NCBI GenBank assembly: GCA_028288445.1
Contig: JAQBNT010000082.1
Location: 1-64,000, forward strand
From: Hymenobacter sp.
GTDB taxonomy: Bacteria; Bacteroidota; Bacteroidia; Cytophagales; Hymenobacteraceae
Direction: 5' to 3'
DNA length: 64,000 bases
Shown here in pieces: positions 25,261 through 32,426 of this stretch. The first letter of the stretch is position 1. Every line of letters starts with the position of its first letter. A model generated the notes under the pieces. The model was not told the origin of the DNA, searched no databases, and was given only the letters and a program-made list of their open reading frames with translations. The translations under genes and the position numbers were made by a program.

Positions 25261-25671
25261 ATGGGAGCTTGGGGACACCAGAATTTTGAAAATGACTCGG
25301 CAATGGATTTTGTGGGCGACTTCATGGAATCACCTGCAATTGATACCATTCAGCAAGCACTATTGCTTGTGATTGAAGCTGGAGTGGAAGAGGAGTACAT
25401 TGAAACTGACGATGCATCAGCCGCATTAGCAGCAGCAGAAATTGTTGCTACCGCAGCGGGCTCGGCTGCACAAGATGCTCCGGAGGAGTTGGATGCGGCA
25501 ATCAAAAAAGCTGAGCTGATAGTTGATGAAAAAATACTGAAACAAGCACGAAAAGCTGTAAAACAGGTGTTGAAGAAATCAAAACTACAAGAGTTGTGGG
25601 CGGAGGCTGGTGAAATGGATGAGTGGGAGCAAGTGCAGTTAGGGCTTTTGAAGCGACTGGGCCAAATATGA
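25261..25671 (+). CDS. DUF4259 domain protein
   Basis: The 136-residue product starts with the family signature MGAWGHQNFENDSAMDF and is otherwise helical and acidic, with a Lys-rich stretch near the end. The function of DUF4259 is unknown. Codon use and base composition are noticeably more AT-rich than its neighbours. Its TGA stop overlaps the ATG of the next gene (ATGA at 25668-25671), suggesting translational coupling. Confidence 0.8.
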   Translation: MGAWGHQNFENDSAMDFVGDFMESPAIDTIQQALLLVIEAGVEEEYIETDDASAALAAAEIVATAAGSAAQDAPEELDAAIKKAELIVDEKILKQARKAVKQVLKKSKLQELWAEAGEMDEWEQVQLGLLKRLGQI

Positions 25672-26540
25672 AAGTAGTCGGTTTCACCTTCGTCCGCAAT
25701 GCCATCAAGTACGACTACCCAGTCCTCGAAAGCATCAACTCCCTATTGCCGCTCTGTGATGAATTGGTTGTAGCCGTGGGTAACTCGGAAGATGATACGC
25801 TGGGTCTGATTCAAAGAATCAACTCCCCCAAAATCCGCATCATCGAAACCGTGTGGGACGACTCCCTGCGCGAGGGCGGCCGGGTGCTGGCTGTGGAAAC
25901 TGACAAGGCTCTGGCCGCCGTGCCGACTGATGCCGACTGGGCCATCTATCTGCAAGCCGATGAGGTGCTACACGAGGCCGATTACGCGGCTATCCGGGCC
26001 GGAATGGAGCGCTGGAAGGATGATAAATCTGTACAAGGGCTGTTGCTCAATTACCGGCATTTCTACGGCTCTTACGATTACGTGGGCGACTCTTACCGCT
26101 GGTATCGGCGTGAAATCCGCATCGTGCGGCCCGGTGTCGGGGTGGCTTCGTACCGCGATGCGCAGGGCTTCCGGCTGGCCGATAATAGCAAGCTGCGGGT
26201 GAAGCTACTCGATGCTACCGTGCACCATTACGGCTGGGTGAAAACGCCCGCCGCCATGCAGCGCAAGCAAGAAACCTTCAACAAGCTGTGGCATTCCGAC
26301 GAGTGGGTGGCCCAGAATGTGGCCCCCGCCGAGGAATTCGACTACAGCCAAGTCGACTCGCTCCAGCGCTTTACCGGCACGCACCCCCAGGTGATGCTGC
26401 CGCGAATCCGCGAGCAAAACTGGCGCTACGAGCACGACATGAGCCGCAACCAGCACCGGTTCAAGGATAAATTCAAGCGCTTCCTAGAGCAATTAACAGG
26501 CTACCGTATGGGCGAATACCGCAACTACAAGCTCGTCTAA
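25668..26540 (+). CDS. Glycosyltransferase-like protein (GT2-like fold)
   Basis: From the ATG at 25668 (MKVVGFTFVRNAIKYDYPVL) the product has 290 residues. The N-terminus resembles family-2 glycosyltransferases: a Rossmann-like start, DELVVAVGNSEDDTL, and an acidic motif WAIYLQADEVLHEADY in the place of the DXD metal site. The C-terminal part is basic (KDKFKRFLEQLTGYRMGEYR). It probably transfers a sugar to a cell-surface acceptor, but the donor and acceptor are unknown. It overlaps the DUF4259 gene by 4 bp. Confidence 0.75.
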   Translation: MKVVGFTFVRNAIKYDYPVLESINSLLPLCDELVVAVGNSEDDTLGLIQRINSPKIRIIETVWDDSLREGGRVLAVETDKALAAVPTDADWAIYLQADEVLHEADYAAIRAGMERWKDDKSVQGLLLNYRHFYGSYDYVGDSYRWYRREIRIVRPGVGVASYRDAQGFRLADNSKLRVKLLDATVHHYGWVKTPAAMQRKQETFNKLWHSDEWVAQNVAPAEEFDYSQVDSLQRFTGTHPQVMLPRIREQNWRYEHDMSRNQHRFKDKFKRFLEQLTGYRMGEYRNYKLV

Positions 26541-26544
26541 CCCC

Positions 26545-26976
26545 ATGATGAACTGGCTGCCGCTGGCGCTGCTCACGGCCCTGTGCCTAGCGCTCTATAA
26601 CTTTTTCATCAAGCTGTCCGCCGACCATGTGTCGCCGGCTGTGGGCGCGGTGGTGCTGCAACTGGTGGCCGCCGCCCTCGGGGCCGCGTGGCTGGTGAAA
26701 CTGAAGCTGCAAGGCCAGCCGCTGGTCGTATCGGGCAAGGGGCTGGTCTGGGCGGTGCTGGCCGGGCTGGGCGTGGGCCTGGCCGAAATCCTCACCTTCG
26801 TGGTGTTTCAGCGTGGGGTAAATTCTTCGGTGGGTACGCCCGTGATTGTGGGCGGCTCGGTGCTGCTCACGGCCGTACTGGGCCTGGTAGTGCTGCGCGA
26901 GGCGCTAACGCTACCCCAAGCCGGCGGCCTGCTGCTGATTGTGGCCGGCATTGCGCTGCTGGCCCGGGGGCACTAG
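26545..26976 (+). CDS. Small EamA/DMT-family membrane protein (single repeat)
   Basis: The 143-residue product has four to five membrane helices forming a single EamA domain (LALYNFFIKLSADHVSPAVG at the start, VNSSVGTPVIVGGSVLLTAV and GGLLLIVAGIALLARG at the end). Full-length members have two repeats, so this half-size form would act as a dimer. Substrate unknown. Two ATG codons in tandem (26545, 26548) begin the gene, 4 bp after the glycosyltransferase stop. Confidence 0.8.
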   Translation: MMNWLPLALLTALCLALYNFFIKLSADHVSPAVGAVVLQLVAAALGAAWLVKLKLQGQPLVVSGKGLVWAVLAGLGVGLAEILTFVVFQRGVNSSVGTPVIVGGSVLLTAVLGLVVLREALTLPQAGGLLLIVAGIALLARGH

Positions 26977-26979
26977 TTG

Positions 26980-27043
26980 TCATTCCGACGCAGGAGGAAT
27001 CTGGGTACACATATGTCCTCAGATTCCTCCTGCGTCGGAGTGA
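26980..27043. repeat. Dispersed palindromic repeat (GACGCAGGAGGAATCT type)
   Basis: Arms 26980-27003 and 27020-27043 are 24-bp reverse complements with one mismatch and a 16-nt spacer. It lies between convergent genes and could end both transcripts. The word TCATTCCGACGCAGGAGGAA differs from the 24-kb palindrome, so this is a second repeat family. Confidence 0.75.
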
Positions 27044-27050
27044 AAACCGT

Positions 27051-28877
27051 TTATTCAACCAAATGCCAATAGGAGGGAAGTGCGCCTGCCGCGCTGGCCG
27101 AATCGGCCACGGCCGGGTTGAGCTGGTAGATATCAACCTGCTCGTTATGAAAAACGGGCGGGAGGGTAAACCCCGGCTGAAACCAGCCGTGTAGCTCGGG
27201 AAAAGCCAGCACGTAGGTATAGCTGATACCCGGCTGGGGAAAGTGGTCGATGGGCCAGCGCTGGCCGGGGCGCTCCGAATGCAGGTACATCCGCACGAAC
27301 AGGCTGTGGGTTGATTCGGGCATGAGCGTGGGCGCTTTGGGGTGCTGGTCGAGCCACTGGAAGGCTTGATACAGGGCTTCGTTGCGGCGGCGCGGGCGCT
27401 GGTTATCGCGCCACAGACTGTTTATCTCGTAGCTGAACCAAAGCAGGGCCGCCAGGCCCAGCGCCGGGCGCAGCCAGCGTTGCCAAGCTTTCGGAGCTGC
27501 TTGCAGGAGCCAGTCGACTACCAGGGCCAGCAGCAGGAAGAAGAAAAAGGCTTTGTACAGCACCGCCCGGCCAGGGGCGAATACCCGTTGGGCGGCCATC
27601 ATGGCGTAAGGAAAGCCCATAAACCACAGCCCGGCCGGTACCAGCCGCAGCCATGGTTGCTGTTGCGCCGCCGGTCGCTGCGCCATTCGCCGCCAGAGCA
27701 GTAGTATCGCCGCCAATACGCCCAGAACCAGCAGCCCACCAACCTTGGCCTGCCCGGCCAGAAAGCCTTCCGTTTCCCACAGGTATGCCGGCAGGCCGCG
27801 CCAGAATTGCGCGAATGGTTTCGGGGCCACAAAGCCGTTGCCGAAGAAAATAGCCGGGCCCGACACAAACAACAGCGGCGCATACAGCAGCAGGCTTCCG
27901 GCCACTACCACCGCCCCCGGCACCACTAGCCCGGCAAGAGGCGGCCAGTTGCGCTGCCGCAAATAGCCGAGCCCCAGCCACGAAAAAGCCGACCCCAGCA
28001 CCAGCGCAAACGTGGGCACCGTGTACATACCCAGCACGCCACCCACTAGCAACCCAGTCCAGGCGGCGCGGGGCTGGCGAGTGCCATTCGTCAGTGCCAG
28101 GGAGCCGAAGAAGGCCGCCACCGCCATCAGTGTCAGCAGCCAGTAGCCCCGGCCTACAGCCACATGATATAGACTAAGCTGCGCCAGGCTAAACAGCAGC
28201 GTACTCAGCCACGCCACCCGAAAGCTGGCCCGCGCCCACAACAAACCCAGAAATAGCAGCGCCGTGGCCATCGTGGCGGCCAGCACTACCGGCAGGCGCA
28301 TGGTGAACCAAAACCCCGGATTTACATGGTAAAATACCCAACTGATGGAGTTGGACAGCACATGGTTGTTGGGCACCGGGTAGTAGGCCGATACCGCCAG
28401 CAGGCTTTTGCTGGCAAACATTTCGTACGACGGCACGTCATCGTAGCCCGGTGTCACGGCCGGCAGGCTGATAACAAAGCGGAAAACCGTGAGGGCCAGC
28501 AGGAGCAGGGCCGCACCACGCTGCTGCGCTACGGGCAAGGCCTTGAAAGTGCGGCGCAGACCCAGGAATGTTTCCCGCACTTCGCGGCCCAATCGGAGGC
28601 ATTCGACGCGGCCGCCGGGCATATTAATCAGCGTGCCCGCAGTCAAGCCAAACAGCACCGCTACGCCCGTCAGCAGTTGCCCGGCACGGGAGTATTCTTC
28701 GGCGGAAAACAGCCGGATGCGCCATTTATAGAACGGGAAAATGGCGTCCAGTTGCCGCGCCTCGGTCCAGGTGGAACTGTGCATTACCAGCGCCCCGTAG
28801 CCCGCGCACAAGGCCAATATTCCCACTGACACGATGCCGAAAAAGCGCGCTCCCGGCAGTTTCGTCACCGAACTCAT
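27051..28877 (-). CDS. GT-C fold membrane glycosyltransferase-like protein
   Basis: From the ATG at 28877 (MSSVTKLPGARFFGIVSVGI) the product has 608 residues and about eleven membrane segments. After an early helix comes an acidic loop (LPAVTPGYDDVPSYEMFASK), then NNHVLSNSISWVFYH. This is the arrangement of polyprenyl-phosphate-dependent GT-C enzymes (ArnT/PMT superfamily), where the acidic pair acts near the first loop. The C-terminal soluble part has no recognised domain. The longer open frame upstream is antisense-like sequence. Its ATG overlaps the stop of the Maf gene by 4 bp. Confidence 0.7.
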   Translation of the reverse strand: MSSVTKLPGARFFGIVSVGILALCAGYGALVMHSSTWTEARQLDAIFPFYKWRIRLFSAEEYSRAGQLLTGVAVLFGLTAGTLINMPGGRVECLRLGREVRETFLGLRRTFKALPVAQQRGAALLLLALTVFRFVISLPAVTPGYDDVPSYEMFASKSLLAVSAYYPVPNNHVLSNSISWVFYHVNPGFWFTMRLPVVLAATMATALLFLGLLWARASFRVAWLSTLLFSLAQLSLYHVAVGRGYWLLTLMAVAAFFGSLALTNGTRQPRAAWTGLLVGGVLGMYTVPTFALVLGSAFSWLGLGYLRQRNWPPLAGLVVPGAVVVAGSLLLYAPLLFVSGPAIFFGNGFVAPKPFAQFWRGLPAYLWETEGFLAGQAKVGGLLVLGVLAAILLLWRRMAQRPAAQQQPWLRLVPAGLWFMGFPYAMMAAQRVFAPGRAVLYKAFFFFLLLALVVDWLLQAAPKAWQRWLRPALGLAALLWFSYEINSLWRDNQRPRRRNEALYQAFQWLDQHPKAPTLMPESTHSLFVRMYLHSERPGQRWPIDHFPQPGISYTYVLAFPELHGWFQPGFTLPPVFHNEQVDIYQLNPAVADSASAAGALPSYWHLVE

Positions 28878-29464
28878 CGCGGCTGTGCGCTGCCGGGCAA
28901 AGCCCCCAGCGCTGCCAGCTCGGCCCAGACGCGGTGCGTGGGCAGGCCCATTACGTTGAAGTACGAGCCTTCGAGCCGGGTAATGGCGGCCATGCCCAGC
29001 CAGTCCTGTGCGCCGTAGGAGCCGGCCTTGTCGTAGGGCTGGCAGGTGTCGATGTAGTAGCCGATTTCGGCTGGGCTCAGCGGGCGGAAGTGCACAGTGG
29101 TCTGGTCCGAGAATACGACTTGGTGGCCGTCGCCGGCCAGCAGGCACACGCCCGTGAACACGTCGTGGGCGCGGCCCTGCAGGCGGGTGAGCATGGCGGT
29201 GGCTTCGGCGCGGTCGGCGGGTTTGTTGAGCACGTCGTTTTCGAGGCACACTATCGTGTCGGCGGTTATCACCAGCTCGTCGGGGGCCAGGTCGGGGGCG
29301 TAGGCGGCGGCTTTGTGGGCGGCGAGGTATTCGGCTACTTCGGCCCGGCGCAGGTGGGCGGGAAAGTCCTCATCGACTTCGCGCAGCCGGATTTCGTAGG
29401 GCAGGCCCATATCCGTCAGCAACTGCCGACGGCGGGGCGAGTTAGAGGCTAAAATAAGTTTCAC
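28874..29464 (-). CDS. maf: Maf-family nucleoside triphosphate pyrophosphatase
   Basis: The 196-residue product has the Maf signature LILASNSPRRRQLLTDMGL, then VDEDFP, VITADTIVCLEND and GRAHDVFTGVCL. These enzymes hydrolyse non-canonical or pyrimidine nucleoside triphosphates to the monophosphate. The start is GTG at 29464, overlapping the TGA of the DUF1015 gene (GTGA), and the stop overlaps the ATG of the GT-C gene, so three genes are translationally linked. Confidence 0.92.
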   Translation of the reverse strand: MKLILASNSPRRRQLLTDMGLPYEIRLREVDEDFPAHLRRAEVAEYLAAHKAAAYAPDLAPDELVITADTIVCLENDVLNKPADRAEATAMLTRLQGRAHDVFTGVCLLAGDGHQVVFSDQTTVHFRPLSPAEIGYYIDTCQPYDKAGSYGAQDWLGMAAITRLEGSYFNVMGLPTHRVWAELAALGALPGSAQPR

Positions 29465-30789
29465 GCGGGGTTGGCCTGGAAATGCTCGGCGAAAGCGTTG
29501 CCGGCTTCCTCATCGGCAATGCTGCTGAATAGGAAACCGCCGATGGTTTTGGGATAGAAAAAAGTCGATTTGGGCGGCATCACGGCCCCGGAATGACACA
29601 CGGCTTCCACTTCGGCCATAGTTACTTCATTCACGATGAACGCCGCCCGCGCCTCGCCCCGGTCCACGCGCTGGAGGCATTCAGTGAAATTGCGCACGTA
29701 GGCCACGCCCGGCCACGCCCGTTGCGCATCCGGCCCCACAATGCCCAGCACCTTTTCCAGCACGAAAAAGTGCAGCACCGTTAAGTCCAGGGCTTTCACC
29801 TCCTCGGTTGTGTCCCAATCCAGTTGCGCGTGCACCGCGGGCCGAAGCCGGATTTTGAACGACTGCCCATCCATGTACAAGCCGAAAGCCCATTGCTTAC
29901 CCGCAATTATTTCGGGCAAATCACTGGCATCGTCAGTAGGCAATACCGTGAAGTACGGAGCCAGCCGGTCCAGCAATTCCCCAACACTTAGGTTGCCGGG
30001 CAGGTCCAGCAGCAGGCGGTGAGTGGGCAGAATGCGTAGGTCGTCGGCCGCTGCGTTGGTGAGGTACATGAGGTGGTAGTTCCAGGGCTCGCGGCCGGTG
30101 GCGCGGCCGTCGGCGGCCAGCTCGCGGGCCTGGCGGTAGGCCAGCGAGCCCTCGTAGCGGTGGTGGCCGTCGGCCAGAATCACTTCGCGGCGCGCCAGCA
30201 CCTCCTGAAACCGGCGGATAATGGCCGCGTCCTGAATCACGGCCAGCACATCGCGGGCACCCTGGTAGTCTTCCTCCGTTTCCAGCAGCGGCGAGCGCAT
30301 GGCTTCGTCCAGGTAGGCTTCCAGCTCAAAATCCTCATCGCGGTACAGCCCGTGGGTGGCGCTGGTCTGGAACTGGGTGTGGGCCAGCAATTCGGCCCGG
30401 TCATTCACCGAGGCGGGCAGCGTGTTCTCGTGGCGCAGCACCACGTTCTCTTCCCAGTCATACGCCCGAATGTGGCACATGAAGCCCTTGCGGCAGTATT
30501 TGCGGGGGCTGCCAGGCAGCTGGAAATACTGGTAATAGGCATAGATGCCGGGCAGCTCGTCCTGCCGCAGCACGCCGCTGGCTTCCCACTCGCGCAGCCG
30601 CGCCAGCGCCGCCCCGGCCGCGTCATCGCCCCGGGGCACCGACAGGTGAATGGAGTTGAGCGGGTTGCGATAAAGCGCCTCCCGCTGCTTTGCCGACACC
30701 ACATCGAACAGCGGCGAAACGTAGGCGTCGATGTTCGCGCTTAGCACCGCATTGTAGCGCCAGCCGCGCAGGGGTTGAATTTCAGCCAA
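29461..30789 (-). CDS. DUF1015 family protein
   Basis: The 442-residue product begins with the family's usual opening (IQPLRGWRYNAVLSANIDAY, then VSPLFDVVSAKQREALY) and contains REVILADGHHRYEGSLAYR and PPKSTFFYPKTIGGFLF, both conserved in DUF1015. The function is unknown. The start is a TTG at 30789. It is the first gene of the DUF1015-maf-GT-C run and is preceded by a palindromic repeat. Confidence 0.85.
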   Translation of the reverse strand: MAEIQPLRGWRYNAVLSANIDAYVSPLFDVVSAKQREALYRNPLNSIHLSVPRGDDAAGAALARLREWEASGVLRQDELPGIYAYYQYFQLPGSPRKYCRKGFMCHIRAYDWEENVVLRHENTLPASVNDRAELLAHTQFQTSATHGLYRDEDFELEAYLDEAMRSPLLETEEDYQGARDVLAVIQDAAIIRRFQEVLARREVILADGHHRYEGSLAYRQARELAADGRATGREPWNYHLMYLTNAAADDLRILPTHRLLLDLPGNLSVGELLDRLAPYFTVLPTDDASDLPEIIAGKQWAFGLYMDGQSFKIRLRPAVHAQLDWDTTEEVKALDLTVLHFFVLEKVLGIVGPDAQRAWPGVAYVRNFTECLQRVDRGEARAAFIVNEVTMAEVEAVCHSGAVMPPKSTFFYPKTIGGFLFSSIADEEAGNAFAEHFQANPA

Positions 30790-30819
30790 GGGTTTTTTTA
30801 ATGAGGAATGAAGAATGAG

Positions 30820-30885
30820 GAATGAGGACTGAAGAATGAGGACTGTCGAAATAATTCTTCATTCCTCATTCTTCAGTCCTCATTC
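30820..30885. repeat. Palindromic repeat built from GAATGAGGA/ATTCTTCA words
   Basis: Arms 30820-30842 and 30863-30885 are perfect 23-bp reverse complements. The arms consist of nearly tandem GAATGAGGA and GAAGAATGA words. A close copy lies at 60211-60285. It fills the gap between pdxH and the DUF1015 gene. Confidence 0.8.
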
Positions 30886-30889
30886 AACT

Positions 30890-31540
30890 TCACGGGGCCA
30901 GTCGGCTGCGCTTCCAGGTCGCGCCTTCCAGCTCGTACACGATGCGGTCGTGCAGGCGGCTGGGGCGGCCCTGCCACAGCTCCAGCCGCGTGGGGCGCAG
31001 GATGTAGCCGCCCCAGTTGTCGGGGCGCGGCAGCGGGTCCTGTTCCCCAAATTCTTCGGCTACGGCTTCTTCGCGGGCTTCCAGCTCTTCGCGGCTGCCG
31101 ATGACCTGGCTTTGCGGCGAGGCCCAGGCCCCAACCTGGCTGCTGCGCGGCCGGCTCTGGAAATATTCGGTCGACATCGATTCCGGGGCCTTTTCCACGC
31201 GGCCTTCCACGCGCACCTGCCGCTCCAAACCGGGCCAAAAGAAATTGAGCGCCGCCAGCGGCTGCGCATTCAGCTCGTGGCCCTTGCGCGAGTCATAATT
31301 CGTGTAGAACAAAAAGCCGGCATCATCGGGCAATCCTTTTAGCAGCACCACGCGCGACGACGGCTGCCCGGTGGCCGACACCGTGCTCACGGTCATGGCC
31401 GTGGGCTCTTCGAGCTGGGCGGCCAGCGCTTCTTCCAGCCACGCCCGAAACTGCGGCACGGCCTCGGGCAGCACGTCGGCTTCGGAAAGGGTGCGCTGGG
31501 CGTAGGTTTTGCGCAGGTCGGCAAGGTGCGGGTCGGTCAT
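30890..31540 (-). CDS. pdxH: Pyridoxamine 5'-phosphate oxidase
   Basis: The 216-residue product oxidises pyridoxine or pyridoxamine 5'-phosphate to pyridoxal 5'-phosphate with FMN and O2. Family segments are complete: PSSRVVLLKGLPDDAGFLFY (FMN contact), NYDSRKGHELNAQPLAALNF, QVRVEGRVEKAPESMSTEYF, SRPRSSQVGAWAS and the C-terminal PTRLELWQGRPSRLHDR. Length is typical (about 215). The ATG is at 31540. It is monocistronic and divergent from the YqgE gene. Confidence 0.95.
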   Translation of the reverse strand: MTDPHLADLRKTYAQRTLSEADVLPEAVPQFRAWLEEALAAQLEEPTAMTVSTVSATGQPSSRVVLLKGLPDDAGFLFYTNYDSRKGHELNAQPLAALNFFWPGLERQVRVEGRVEKAPESMSTEYFQSRPRSSQVGAWASPQSQVIGSREELEAREEAVAEEFGEQDPLPRPDNWGGYILRPTRLELWQGRPSRLHDRIVYELEGATWKRSRLAP

Positions 31541-31781
31541 GCGGGATGAAAAGCGAAGAATGAATTACAAGCGTAAGGCAACCCGTGGCATGGCGGATTC
31601 ACGTAGCTGCCAGAGGAACATTTTTCCGCGAAAGGCAGTCTTACTTATCCCGCCGGCGCGGTTGTCGGGGCATTGCGGGCGCAAGATACGACCCCGCGCA
31701 AGGCAGAGCGGCCCGCGCCGGCTCAGCCGGTACCGGCGGCCACGACTCCTTGTATTCCTCATTCTTCAAATTCTCCTGATA

Positions 31782-32336
31782 ATGCGGCCCGGTACCTTAC
31801 TCATCTCCAAGCCCTTTCTCGGCGACCCCAACTTCGAGCGCAGCGTGGTGCTGCTCTGCCGCGACGAACCCACTGACGGTTCCTTCGGCCTCGTGCTGAA
31901 CCGCGCCACCAGCCTCGTGCTCGACGACGTGCTCGACCTGCCGCCCGAAGCCTCGGCGGCCGCCCTAGTGCCCATCTACGTGGGCGGCCCCGTCGAGCCC
32001 AACACCCTGCACTATCTGCACCGCCGGGCCGACCTGCCCGGGGCCACCGCCCTGGGCCAGCACGTGTACTGGGGCGGCGATTTTGAAATCCTGCTCGGAT
32101 TGCTAGGCAGCGGGGCCGTGGCGGCCGACGATGTGCGGCTGTTTGCCGGCTATTCGGGGTGGTCGGCGGGCCAACTGGCGGGCGAAATGCAGGGGCAGAG
32201 TTGGATACGGCACCCCGCAAGCGCCGGGAAAGTGTTTACTTTGGCATCTGATGCGTTCTGGCGGGAAATTCTGCGGGAGAAAGGCGGCAAGTTTAAGGTG
32301 CTGGCCAATTATCCCGTCGACCCCCGGCTGAACTGA
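31782..32336 (+). CDS. YqgE/AlgH family protein
   Basis: From the ATG at 31782 (MRPGTLLISKPFLGDPNFER) the product has 184 residues. Family hallmarks are LLISKPFLGDPNFERSVVLL, GSFGLVLNR, IYVGGPVEPNTLHYLH and FAGYSGWSAGQLAGEM. The longer open frame upstream to 31509 has no homology. YqgE proteins are widespread and of uncertain function. The 240-bp gap between this gene and pdxH shows no other feature. Confidence 0.92.
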   Translation: MRPGTLLISKPFLGDPNFERSVVLLCRDEPTDGSFGLVLNRATSLVLDDVLDLPPEASAAALVPIYVGGPVEPNTLHYLHRRADLPGATALGQHVYWGGDFEILLGLLGSGAVAADDVRLFAGYSGWSAGQLAGEMQGQSWIRHPASAGKVFTLASDAFWREILREKGGKFKVLANYPVDPRLN

Positions 32337-32426
32337 TGCAGGTTTTGTTCGGACGTTTGTTTTATTCCCACTTTTTTTTGCTCTCTCCTCTGGCCCCATT
32401 TCCCGGGCTGGCTTTTACGAAGATTT

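Noticed and set aside
28878..29249. N-terminal extension of the GT-C gene
   Set aside because: The extra residues are Arg/Pro-rich and overlap the Maf gene out of frame; the ATG at 28877 fits a membrane protein start and overlaps the maf stop.
31509..31781. N-terminal extension of the YqgE gene
   Set aside because: YqgE proteins start at MRPGTLLISKPFL-like sequence; the extension overlaps the pdxH start and has no homology.
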